64,000 nucleotides of DNA from Symbiodinium sp. CCMP2592 (taxonomy: Eukaryota; Sar; Dinophyceae; Suessiales; Symbiodiniaceae): NCBI GenBank assembly GCA_905221615.1, contig CAJNDT010002024.1, positions 735,357-799,356 of the forward strand. The letters run 5' to 3'. A program made the position numbers and the translations under genes. A model generated the notes under the pieces. It was not told the origin of the DNA, made no database searches, and was given only the letters and a program-made list of their open reading frames with translations. How positions within the stretch are numbered: the first letter of the stretch is position 1; every line of letters starts with the position of its first letter. This document shows positions 37,012 to 47,739 of the stretch, piece by piece.

Positions 37012-37014
37012 CAG

Positions 37015-37073
<59 letters not shown>

Positions 37074-37216
37074 TCATGGTAGTAATATGATTGTAATATG
37101 GTAGTAATACGGTAGTAATATGGTAGTAATATGATAGTAATATGATAGTAATATGGTAGCAATAGTAGTTATACTTGTACCCCATTCCTCCATTCCCTAC
37201 TAACCAAAGGTAAGCT
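36938..37216. repeat. Family C inverted-repeat element (copy 3) with (TAG)n interior
   Basis: AGCTTACCTTTGGTTAGTA at the left and TACTAACCAAAGGTAAGCT at the right are exact 19-bp inverted repeats. The interior is a (TAG)n tract (about 36975-37072) followed by irregular TAATATGG units. It lies about 100 bp past the LINE. Leu/Thr/Tyr-repeat frames here are repeat by-products. Confidence 0.9.
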
Positions 37217-37668
37217 GGCAAGTGGTCGCCGCTCCTCTGAGGCTTACGACTTCTACACCTACAGGTTCGTGCTCTTGCTAGGCGGGCGGTTTAGGAGTTT
37301 AAGGTTTAGGGGTTTGGGGGTTTGGGGGTTTAAGGTTTAGGGGTTAGGGTTTAAGGGTAGGTGGGTTGGCCGAAACACATGAAGTGGCCTCTGGTCCAGG
37401 GGTAGCCGATGTTGTGACAGGTACCGGTTAGGGAGGGATACTGTTTGAGTTCTGTTGGTGCTTAAGAAAGAGCCCGAACTCTACAAGGATTCCTAGGATT
37501 GTTACACCCTAAGCCTTCAAACCCCAAACCCCTACCCTAAGCCCATAAACCCTAGACCCTGAACCCCCTAAACCCTAAACCCCAATGACACCCATTTCAA
37601 GTAACTTGGGGGGATTGCCGCAGTGCGATTCAGGGCTGGGGCCCTGGAGGTCCGGTTATATCATCAAC

Positions 37669-37866
37669 ACGGTTGATGATATAAATTTTGGGGTTCCTTT
37701 AATGGATCTATAAGGGGTACCTTTAAGGGGCTCCTGTAAGGGATCTATAGGGTTTAGGGTTTAGGGTTGATGATATAAATCCTGCATGACCTTAAGGACC
37801 CTAAACTATGGGAATTATGGTATATCCATTATTATGGGTAATGCAGGATTTATATCATCTACCGTA
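37669..37866. repeat. Composite family A element with internal CTATAGATCC block (+ sense)
   Basis: ACGGTTGATGATATAAATTT opens the unit. A block GGGGTTCCTTTAATGGATCT plus TTTAGGG heptamers follows, then a complete family A hairpin (37765-37866). The whole ~200 bp unit is present in reverse complement at 39006-39206. Confidence 0.85.
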
Positions 37867-38317
37867 GGGTTTGGGGTTTCGGGGTTTAGGGGGTTTAGGG
37901 GTTTAGGTTTAAGGGTTTGAGGGTGAAGGGTTTCGGGGCTTAGGGTTTAGGGGTTTGGGGTTTAAGGGTTTGTAGGTTTCGGGTTTATCGTTTAGGGATG
38001 ATGTGTTTGGATGTTGTCCCAGCCCGGAAGAAGGAACTTCAAGACGCAGCAATTTAATTCTCAAGCCTCACTCAAACACCCTCAAAACCCACAAAGCCTA
38101 AGCCCTGAAACCCTAAAGCCCTAAACCCTAAGCCCCGAATCCCTTAACCCCGAAACCCTTAAACCCGGAAACCCCAGACCTCTATTCTCAAGCCTCACTC
38201 AAAATTCTACAAATCCTGAACCGCGAAAAACTTCGGGTGTGCAGACTCGAGAATGCCTTCACTCCGAATTCACAGCTACTAAACCCTAAACCCTACAGTA
38301 AAAGCTCTACTTAAAGG

Positions 38318-38447
38318 ATCTTGGGACTTAGTAACTAGGGTTATAATGAATACGGTAACTATCCTTGTGACTACTTATATCTCCACTTAGGGTACTTATA
38401 ACTTATAATAATACCTTACTTACTAAGTCCCCTGATCCTCCAAGTAG
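38318..38447. repeat. Inverted-repeat element, family B (copy 4, full)
   Basis: TACTTAAAGGATCTTGGGAC faces CTTACTAAGTCCCCTGATCC with TCCAAGTA. Confidence 0.85.
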
Positions 38448-38566
38448 ACCCTATAAACCCTAAACCCTATAGATCCCTTTAAGGGGCCCTCTATATATCC
38501 CTTTAAGGGGCCCCTGATCCTCTAAGTCGAAGCCCAGAGTCCCTCCAAATCCCGTCATCAACACGT

Positions 38567-38702
38567 GGTTTAGGGTTTAGGGTTTAGGGTCTAGGGTTTA
38601 GGGTTCAGGGTTTAGGGTTTAGGGTTTAGGGTTTAGGGTCTAGGATTTAGGGTTTAGGGTTTAGGGTTTAGGGTCTAGGGTTTAGGGTTTAGGGTTTAGG
38701 GG
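38567..38702. repeat. Interstitial telomere-type array (TTTAGGG)n
   Basis: About 18 near-perfect heptamers with variants TCTAGGG, TTCAGGG and TCTAGGA. Confidence 0.9.
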
Positions 38703-38750
38703 AACGACCGGTAGCCCCAACAGATCACCTAATGCGCGCGACGTCATATA

Positions 38751-38873
38751 CTTGCACGCTCAGGGGACTTAGAAAGCAAGGTTATAAGTACCCTAAGTGG
38801 GGTCATAAGTAGTTGTAAGTATAGGTACCTTGTTTATCACCCTAGTTACTAAGTCCCATGATCCTTTAAGTAG
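38751..38873. repeat. Inverted-repeat element, family B (copy 5)
   Basis: The left arm is shortened (CTCAGGGGACTTAGAAAGCA). The right arm TTACTAAGTCCCATGATCCT is intact. Confidence 0.75.
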
Positions 38874-39005
38874 AATACGGAGTACGCCCGCTTTTCTTTG
38901 GAGTGTTCGTATGAGGTCATGACCGTCATCAGGAGACCTTCGTTGCAAAGGTGCCCCCCAATCAAACACTTAACCCAAAACCCGAGCTCGCAATTAGACC
39001 CTTAT

Positions 39006-39206
39006 ACGGTTGATGATGTAAATCCTGCATAACCCATAATAAGGAAAATATACCAGAATTTCCCATAGTTTAGGGCCCTTAAGGTAATGCAGGATTTATA
39101 TCATCAACCCTAAACCCTAAACCCTATAGATCCCTTACAGGAGCCCCTTAAAGGTACCCCTTATAGATCCATTAAAGGAACCCCAGGATTTATATCATCA
39201 ACCGTA
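39006..39206. repeat. Composite family A element (- sense copy)
   Basis: Reverse complement of 37669-37866 with scattered differences, including both the hairpin and the CTATAGATCC/GGGGTTCC block. Confidence 0.85.
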
Positions 39207-39238
39207 GTAGCCCTCGTAGAACCCCGGAGCCGAAGCCC

Positions 39239-39451
39239 TACTTCAAGGATCATGGGACTTGGAAACTAGGGTTATGACTTACAGTAATCCCCATAAAGTT
39301 GGAAACCGGATTAAGGCCAAATCGTGCTGGGATTCCTTACACATTACTCTTAAGGACTGAGGCTATGGGGTTTCCAACTTTTGGGCTTCTACTGTACTCT
39401 ACTTATAGCTACTTAAACCCCACTTAATAGGGTAGCCTGATCCTCCAAGCA
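39239..39451. repeat. Family B element interrupted by a family D element
   Basis: TACTTCAAGGATCATGGGAC opens and CTGATCCTCCAAGCAGA closes the family B copy. A complete family D hairpin (39280-39396) sits in its left interior. Confidence 0.75.
39280..39396. repeat. Inverted-repeat element, family D (nested)
   Basis: TACAGTAATCCCCATAAAGT and TTGGAAAC face GTTTCCAACTTTTGGGCTTC with TACTGTA. The interior has GGGATTCCTTACACATTACT. Confidence 0.8.
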
Positions 39452-39870
39452 GACTCTAAACCCTATAGATCCCTTTAAGGAGCCCCTATAGATCCCTTTA
39501 AGGAGCCCCTATAGATCCCTTTAAGGAACCCCTATAGATCCCTTTAAGGAACCCTATCTGAACCCGAACTTGCTGTTGAAGGCTGCTTCTGCCTGCTGCT
39601 TCTCTGTTGGAACTCCCTTGCGGGGACCGGCCGTTCCTTCACGGCTGCTCTTTCGTGGGGCAACCCAGTTTCGGGAGCTGTTTTAGGGAGAAGGGATTAG
39701 GGTTCAGGATTTAGGGTTTAGGGTTTATGGGGATTAGGGTTTAGGGTTCAGAATTTTTGACCCCAGGCTTCAGGGTTTAGGATTTGGGGTTTGGGCTGTA
39801 GGCTCTACAGTAGGTTTGAGGCTTTGGGAAGCCCGACACTCTTCAAACCATAAGCCACAAGCCCTAACCC

Positions 39871-39958
39871 CAAGACTCCAAGCATACAAATAGTACGTAC
39901 TTTGGGGTCTAAAGTGTTTAAATACTACCTACTTTGGGCTATTTGGAGTCTTATAGGG
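39871..39958. repeat. Inverted-repeat element, family E (- sense copy)
   Basis: Near-identical reverse complement of 14527-14613 (CAAGACTCCAAGCATACAAA at the left, CTATTTGGAGTCTTATAGGG at the right). Confidence 0.8.
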
Positions 39959-40322
39959 TAAACCTACGGCAACACCCAAGAATGCAGCGTTGCAGAAGTG
40001 CATACGCAAGTCCTCTGCAGGGAGGCCGATGTTCCACAGCCGTTCAGTCTAAAGCTTCAGCAGTAGAATGATAATAAGTAAAGATGATAAAGATAGTAAA
40101 GTAGTGATTATAGTAGTAATGAAGACAAGAAAAATAAGTATTAGACATGTAACAGTTGTCATAAAAAAACAACTTACTAGTAGTAACAGCATGTGGTTTG
40201 CACTTCTCTGCGCTGCACTTGCTAGCAGTTCGCTTTTGGGAAAAGCATACTATGCTTCTAACAATAACCCCAAGGAATAATGTTGATAACACGAAGGGTC
40301 AGATCGGTGGAATGACCTGGGC

Positions 40323-40414
40323 TTCGGAGTACCATACCTTAATACTTTTTCTTAAAGTAACCATTATGAAATACAAGTTTATACTTTTTCTCCCCGGTTA
40401 CTTAAAAGCCCAGC
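40323..40414. repeat. Dispersed repeat family F, copy 2
   Basis: The blocks TTCGGAGTACCATACCTTAA, AACCATTATGAAATACAAGT and TTAAAAGCCCAGC follow the same order as in 2331-2470. Confidence 0.6.
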
Positions 40415-40840
40415 AACCGTAGTTAGCTCTCAGGGGAGCAAGGATCTGGATTTTGCCCGCCTAGTCATCACTGCTGGATGGTGCACCCCATGAAATCTTT
40501 GCAGAATGAGACTGCGTCTAACCCACTGAACGCTCTACCCATGAGGAAGAACCTTACAGAAGCTTGTCTAAAAGCGTCAACTTCTACAGAACCCTATACT
40601 CTAATTCTTGGGGCCCCATAATTCCCAGGGCCCATACAGTCGGCCCAGGTCCAACATCTTCAGTGGCACGCAGGTCGCTGCAAAAAGCTTGAAGGGCCGT
40701 CTGAACTAAATCGAGGTCAGGGCAGGGGATTGGTAGGGTTGATACGGTTTCGGGTTCAGAGGGCTAGGGGTTGGTAGTAGGGTTTGCAAGCACAAGTCTC
40801 CGCTTGGCTGCTCTCGCGCGCAAGACATGCAACCACTAGC

Positions 40841-41053
40841 AAAGGGCAGTAGAAAGAAGTAAAGGGCAATAAAAGGCTGTAAATGGCAGTAACGGACAGT
40901 ATAGGGCAGTACAGGGCAGCCACGGGCAGTAGAGATCAGTAAAGAGCACTAAACAGGCAGTAAAGGGCAGTAACGGTCAGTAGTGGGAAGTACAGGGCAG
41001 TCAAGGGCATTAAAGGGCAGCAAAAGGCAGTAACGGGCAGTAGAGGTCAGTAA
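40841..41053. repeat. 10-bp minisatellite, GGGCAGTAAA consensus
   Basis: About twenty imperfect decamers of the type AAAGGGCAGT (variants AACGGGCAGT, TAGGGCAGTA, AGAGGTCAGT). The array runs straight into a telomere-type (CCCTAAA)n array. Confidence 0.9.
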
Positions 41054-41120
41054 ACCCTAAACCCTAAACCCTAAACCCTAAACCCTAAACCCTAAACCCC
41101 TAAACCCCTAAACCCTAAAC
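41053..41120. repeat. Interstitial telomere-type array (CCCTAAA)n
   Basis: Six perfect CCCTAAA heptamers, then CCCCTAAA octamers, directly after the decamer minisatellite. Confidence 0.9.
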
Positions 41121-41890
41121 CGTGGGGAAACCCCGAAGGCCCAAAGGTTCCAAGCCTCGAAGCCTCAAGGCCCACACAAGAAAGACCTCTACATGCCTGG
41201 ATGCTCCAAAACCCAGAATCCCTAAACCCTAAACCCCGCCCTGAATTCTGAAAGCCTCAGGCCACAACCTGGAATACCGCCTATCGTATCCGTTATGCTA
41301 TGTACTGTATCTCCCTACTCTACAGCCGTGTGTCCTTGATTCCGCTAGCCAGGCCACGTAAAATGCACTTGCTGGTACTCCGAGTCCTCCGCCAAGCAAT
41401 GACATGTTAGTGCGACAAAGCTTTCATCCTGCTGATGTAGGCCGCAAATGCCAGCATCTTTCATCTAATGGTATGAAGACAAAAAATCTGTAGTTTGAAG
41501 CGTCCTTGCATGAGTTCTTTACCATGGTGAAGGTTGGCTTGGAAGGGACTGCAGCTGGTGCTTGCGCTTTTCGGGATGCGGAGGGAACATACGATTTCGG
41601 GGTCCCATTTTGCGGCAAGCTGCAGCACTATGCAAGAGTTCCGGTTTAGCTTCGGGCTCAGTCTTGCGTCGAAGCCCTAGTTCTACACTCTAAACCCTCT
41701 AAGCTCCAGCCCTAACGAGTTGGTAAGATGTGCAAAAGGAGCTGCAAGCCAGAAACGGAGCCTTGACTCATGTCGGGGCCAAATAATTTACTCCTACTAG
41801 CTGAGTACACTATACTATACTTTACTAATACTAATACTACACCATAACGACCTGAAAGGGGCGACAAAGAGACGAGGTAACGTAACCCTT

Positions 41891-41996
41891 AACCTGTGGG
41901 TTTACATAACCCCACTTAGGGGACTTATAGCCCCAATTATAACCTACTTACTAAGTCCCATGATCCTCTAAGTAACCTTTGGGTTTACATAACCCC
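41891..41996. repeat. Half family B element between 23-bp direct repeats
   Basis: AACCTGTGGGTTTACATAAC-CCC (41891-41913) recurs at 41974-41996 with one mismatch. Between them is a right half of family B (CTTACTAAGTCCCATGATCC). Confidence 0.7.
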
Positions 41997-42469
41997 TACC
42001 AAGAATTGAAAAATTAAACCTGTTTTAGGCTGAGGTACTCAGCCCCTCCGTCTCCTAAGGACTAGAATATTCATAGGCTCATACCCTACCCCTTTTTTAA
42101 GGTACCTACTTGTCTATATAGGAGATCGTAACCATAAAACTAGGCAACCTAAAACAGGGGTAGGGTATGACCCTCTAGGTACATCCGACAAGCCTATTCC
42201 GATAACAAAGGCCCTGAAACCAAGCTGTTTGTGCCCACCAGGTCATTGCCATCATAGCGCTGCTGGCGTGCATGATCGCCGATCGAGCGCCGCGGTCCCA
42301 GCTGTCTGCGTTAGGTTTGGTTTGTTTGTTTGTTGTGAATTGCGGTGGGGGTCCTCCATCAGAGTAATCAATACCATATCATGACCATGCAATTATCTGC
42401 TGCTACGGCCACTGATTGCTGCTGCTACTGCCACCACTGCTACTACAAGTCCTCCTCTTGCTGCTGCCT

Positions 42470-43064
<595 letters not shown>

Positions 43065-43365
43065 TCTGGAGGGGTGCTTGCGCATCAAAGCTTATCCTGC
43101 AACGCGGACAGTGGACGCCGCCTGCCGCGAAAGCCGCCCAAGTTCAAGGAAGGTGGTGTTAACAAAGCACTGTCGGACAAGATACTCGAAACACTGCTAT
43201 GTCGTATCATAAAGATCAGCCCATCGTAGTGTTGTATAATACGCCCCATGCGTTGCTGAGCCTTTGGCTCGACATTTCCCTGAGGGTCCGAGTGCTCAAA
43301 TGTTGCCACCTTGTCTTAACTTGTGCCCAGAAAGGAATTGTCCTCCAGGATGGTTTCGTGCTTTT

Positions 43366-43412
43366 CTGCTATTATGTATATATATATATATATATAATTA
43401 TATAATATAGCA
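43366..43412. repeat. AT-rich hairpin with (TA)n loop
   Basis: CTGCTATTATGTATA and its complement TATAATATAGCAG flank a (TA)n run. It may be a small fold-back element. Confidence 0.5.
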
Positions 43413-44550
43413 GTATTAATACTTATATAATAACATGGACATATATATATAGCTAGGTACATGCATGCTGGATATCGCACACATGAATAATTGGTCATGC
43501 TGCTTGTTCTTTCTCCGGGCCGATGCGATTTTGGGTTGATCTAGTTCGATTAGTTTCATGGGACACACCCCGGCAGAAAGCCTTGAATTCAATTCCCTTA
43601 TTATGCGATCCAGACCCCTGAACTCAACAATTAAACCCCGGCAGAAAGCCCTGAATTCAATAAACCCCATGCCCTTAAGCTATCCTGACCCCTCAACTGA
43701 AGAAACCCAGAGCGCTTAATTTAGGAGCTTGGGTGAAATCTATAAACATATGCCCTGAACTCAACAAACCCAGAACCCTTGACACCACATTAGACCAGAA
43801 CCACTGCTAACCAGTCTAGATAAACCACACCATTAATTGGTAATTAGTGCAATGCTGCGGGCATCCCTTCGCTTTCAGAAGCGGCATGGGAACTCGAAAG
43901 GTGCTCCCACCGTGCCGCCACTGTGTGTTCGGGGGGTCGTGCGATCGCGAAGCTGTGATGTGTCGATTGTCGAATTTGGTCGCAGCTTCGAAGCAATGCA
44001 GTGTGAGCTTGATGAGAGCTGTCATGTGGCATGCTTAGCAAAGCACTTTGCAAGCGGTACATATATATGCTACTCCCTACCTTCGACTATGCAAAACATT
44101 TCGTCACAGTCCCTTTTCGCATTTGTCCTCGACTACCTCTTCTAGCTACCTGGTGTGTGGTCAGCCATGGCTGGTGGGATTCAGCGGCAATTCAGTCAGC
44201 CGATGAAATATTTCCTGACGGATCCTAGCTGCATGTGGCTACATCTGTGCTATGCAAAATCATGTTGCAAAGTGTGTGTAGCTGTACATGGGTACATCTC
44301 TGACAAAGCAAAGGAAGGGGCCGAGATCGTGGCGAAGGGTGTCCGACCATATATGGACCAAATTATGGAGAGCCTGAGGGCCACGGAAGCACCTCGGCCC
44401 TGATCATGCACACTTAGCTGCAATATGCATCTAATCCGACACAGCTTCCTGCCGAGGCAAAGCAGCTGACCCGCGAATCTGAGGATGATAAGCATGGGAG
44501 CAGCAAGGTGAGATCCCGTGTGTAGGTGTGCGGGGATCCTCGAGTGGTGA

Positions 44551-45558
44551 TTGAATTCTAGTCTGCTGGCCGAGGTGTCTGATGCGGATTTCATTGCAAA
44601 TTACGATTTGATGAAGATCTTCATTGCCAACAGCATCACTCCGGAACTCGGGATTCCGGTGCTGAAAGACTTTAGAGTGTCTCGTCATTCTCGTTACGGC
44701 CCTTGTAGCTTTCAGGTATGGGAACATGTTAGATTCATCCAAGGTGGCACTGATCCATCTATCATGTGTCCACGGCCTGCACCCAGAAGTTCGCAAACGA
44801 GGGGGCAAACAGGTGGTCAAGGACGTGTGCTCGCCGCATGTTCGTAATTCGTGTGCTACGACTATCTATGCTTGATCTGGTATGCTTGTCCAGGACTGGG
44901 CTTTCGGTGAAGCTGGACGGCTCAGAGGGCTTTTGTCGGCCCTCTCAAGGGTCACTCTCAGGACTCTGAATGCTAAGATTTTCGGTTGCAAGTTTAGTTA
45001 CTATGGTCAGCTGTATTCATTCATATTGCATGTGTTCGTTTCCTTCCGCATGATCCTATATTCGATTCCAAGGTCGAAGAAAACAGCAGTGCTGAAAAAA
45101 ATGTTCGCCATCAAAATGCAGTGGGTGACGGAGGATGGAGATTGGATCCCCGGTATCGTTGCTTGCATGCATATACAGCTTATTATAGATGCAATTTTGC
45201 GAACATTAATCCCAATCGAGGTCTGCAAAGCTTGTCGGGTCCGTAGTTTGTTCATATATACTAGGTATAGCAGTAGCTGGTGATTGGATTTTGCTAGCTT
45301 CGAAGCTCCCCGAAAGCTTTCTCTTTTCGACTATCGCACTTGGCATCTGAGGTCGACGATGCCCCCGCCGATGAGCCTGATCAGGGATCCGGAGAGCCGG
45401 CCGACGACAGCGATCACGATGATGATGATAGCGGGGGTTCTGCATGTTCTGCTTCAAGGGGCGATGACAAGCTTGTTCCCCGAAGCCTAGAGGCTGCCAC
45501 TAGTCTTATACTTAAGCTGCATGTATGGCTGCAGAAACATGTCCCAGTCACCGTCTAG
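44551..45558 (+). CDS. Candidate upstream exons of the acidic/basic repeat-protein gene
   Basis: Several protein-like segments lie here in different frames. They include SLLAEVSDADFIANYDLMKI to GPCSFQ (44554-44715, followed by GTATGG), then HLSCVHGLHPEVRKRGGKQ (from 44744, followed by GTGGTC), DWAFGEAGRLRGLLSALS (from ~44893) and the acidic VDDAPADEPDQGSGEPADD to KLVPRSLE (from ~45352). Acceptor-like AG dinucleotides precede each. Their order and strand fit exons of the gene continuing at 45811, but phases were not fully resolved and a start codon was not fixed. An isolated terminal-looking segment, KAKEGAEIVAKGVRPYMDQ, ends at a TGA at 44401-44403 and may belong to another gene. Confidence 0.35.
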
Positions 45559-45810
45559 TTTGAGTTCGTTCAAATTCAGAACATGTTAACAGAATCCAAC
45601 ATACCGACTTGCAAGGACTTGGATCGCGAGATGCACCGGCTCTTATCCACTCAGTCCCTCAGCAAGGATGGAGACGATCTTCGGGGTTGTGCCAGCCCCA
45701 TTGTTACTAGGCATTATTATTGCATTTGGCTTCATTGACCAATGCATGTTCATGGCCATGGTCATCGTGGTGGTATATACCTAGCTAGCTGACATAGCTG
45801 GTGATCTCAG

Positions 45811-47739
45811 GATCTGCCGCCCGACTTGATGTCTGCCCTGGAGATGGAGATCGACGACGATGGACAATTTGCAGGGCCCGATGTGCCTAGATTAATTTTA
45901 ACATCGTTTGCAGTACCCAGTCTGAATCCGAATTTGCATATCTGCAGTGGCACAAGCTAGCTAGAGCCGTACCCTACGTATACCAAGGATGTGCCACATC
46001 CCTCGGATGTTCTGACGGCAAAGGAAATGGAGGAATTCGAGGCGCAGATCTCTATCCCGGCCAAACCCCAAGCCCCGAAACCAAAAGTAGGCCCAGGCAC
46101 CCGCTAGTTGGACAATGCCACCAGGACGAACTTCGCGATGCCCACGCTGCCAAGAAGAGCAAGGAACCGAAGGCGACCTGCAAGCAAGCTTGCTGGGGTT
46201 AAACCCGAGCATTTCAACCGTCAAGCCCGAACCCGAACACTGGTCCTAAACCCTAAACCTTTAACCTTAAGCTCTAAACCCCGGGCACCCTAGAACTTTC
46301 AATCCCTAAGCTCTAACACCGGGCTTAAACCCTAAACCTTGAACCTTAAGCTCTAAACCCCGGGGCTTACACCCTAGAACTTCTAAACCCTAACTCTAAC
46401 ACCTGGCTTAAACCCACCCTAAACCTTAACTTTAAAATCCCAAAACCCGAACACTGGGCTTAAACCCTTAACCTTCAACCTTAAACCCCCAGCCCTATAT
46501 GACTTAAACCCCAAGCCGCCTGATTATAAACCATTCAGGACCGGAAACCTCTGGTGCCAACTACGGCGGATCTTCCAGATGAGCTTAAGGACCTTCTTAA
46601 TATGGATGGGTTCAATGAAAGCGAGGAGGTCGAAGCAAACTCCACCCTCTTGAAGCAAAGGGAGATCAAGGCAGCAGAGGCAAAGAAGGCCCGATTAACA
46701 TAATTGCTACATATATAGAGCAGAGTACTGCTAGCTAGCGATTGTTCATCACAGTCTGTGCAGGCAGCTGCTCCAAAGTCAAAGGGCGGCAAGGGTGGCG
46801 GCAAGCTGAGGCGAAAGCTGTCAGTGCTTGAAGAGAAGGACCCCGTGGCTACGCCACCGGCAGCTGTAAGGGAGGCCCCAGGGAGTGATCCCCTTCAGAA
46901 GAAGCCTCGAGGAGCACGGGGTAAGGGGAAAGGCAAGGGCCGTGGGGCCCACAAGAAGGGTGAGCAGCACGAGGACAACAAGCCAGAGGAGTCCGCAGAC
47001 AAGGGTGAGCAGCACGAGGACGAGAAGCCAGAGGAGTCCGCAGACAAGGGTGAGCAGCACGACGAGGACGAGCCACAGGAGTCAGCAGACAAGGGTGAGC
47101 AGCAGGACGAGGACAAGCCAGAGGAGTCCGAAGACAAGGGTGAGCAGCAGGAGGACAAGCCAGAGGAGTCAGCAGACAAGGGTCAGCGGAGGGGACGTCG
47201 CAAGAAGCTGACTCCTGCACAGGAGGCAGCTAGTATCAAGTCCCAGGCCCTCGCAGACAAGAACCTGGCAATCGTGAGGTCCTTGTCCGTGAAGCACCCG
47301 GAGTTGCAACCACAGGTGGGATTTTCCGGTAAGACACTAGGCTACATAGTGAGCGACCACGACAGTTTATGTTGCAACCTGCGAAGATCGTGCTCGTCTT
47401 GCGAGTGGAAAACTCAACCTATCTAAGGAGCTATACTGTTTGGCCACCTCGTGGCGAAGTGGACAACCCCGAGATCAATCCAATCACAGTTGCTTTGTAC
47501 ACCGGGTGCTACTATGTGCAGCGATGTGTCAAGAAAAGCGATGCCAATGTTCGTGGTGCATCTCGACTTATAAATAGACATGATCAAATCATGATGTAAT
47601 TATCCGTACGATTAAAATAACCTATGATCATGATAGTATAGTTGCCTCCCAGGTGAACGTGGACACGAAGAAGGGAGGCTCCACGGTGTCCTGGTTGAAG
47701 CACAGAGGTGCCTCCAGGGCGCCACTGGACAGCAAGTGA
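45811..47739 (+). CDS. Intron-rich gene for an acidic/basic low-complexity repeat protein (3' part)
   Basis: A hand model of six exons joins without a stop: 45811-45882, 45961-46086, 46125-46172, 46539-46688, 46764-47315 and 47653-47739, all with phase-0 junctions. Donors are GT, GT, GC, GC, GT; acceptors are all AG. The 366-bp third intron is full of CCCTAAA heptamers. The protein begins with acidic segments (SALEMEIDDDGQF), then PYPTYTKDVPHPSDVLTAKE, LPDELKDLLNMDGFNESEEV, a Lys/Gly-rich basic stretch, and five repeats of about 15 residues with the core KGEQ-DE-KPEES-AD. It ends with KKLTPAQEAASIKSQALADK and STVSWLKHRGASR. The mix suggests a nuclear, disordered protein, but function is unknown to me. 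The 5' part is probably in 44551-45558. Confidence 0.55.

Larger units (their letters stand above)
36847..42410. other. Telomere-like non-coding stretch with dense fold-back elements
   Basis: No supported gene. TTTAGGG/CCCTAAA heptamers occur in both orientations, with tandem CTATAGATCCCTTTAAGGAG units at 38455-38515 and 39469-39553. Many inverted-repeat elements are listed separately. Open frames near 40068-40422 and 41424-41618 are short and featureless. Confidence 0.6.

Noticed and set aside
36838-37221. Leu- and Thr/Tyr-rich frames on the - strand
   Set aside because: They are translations of the (TAG)n interior of the family C element.
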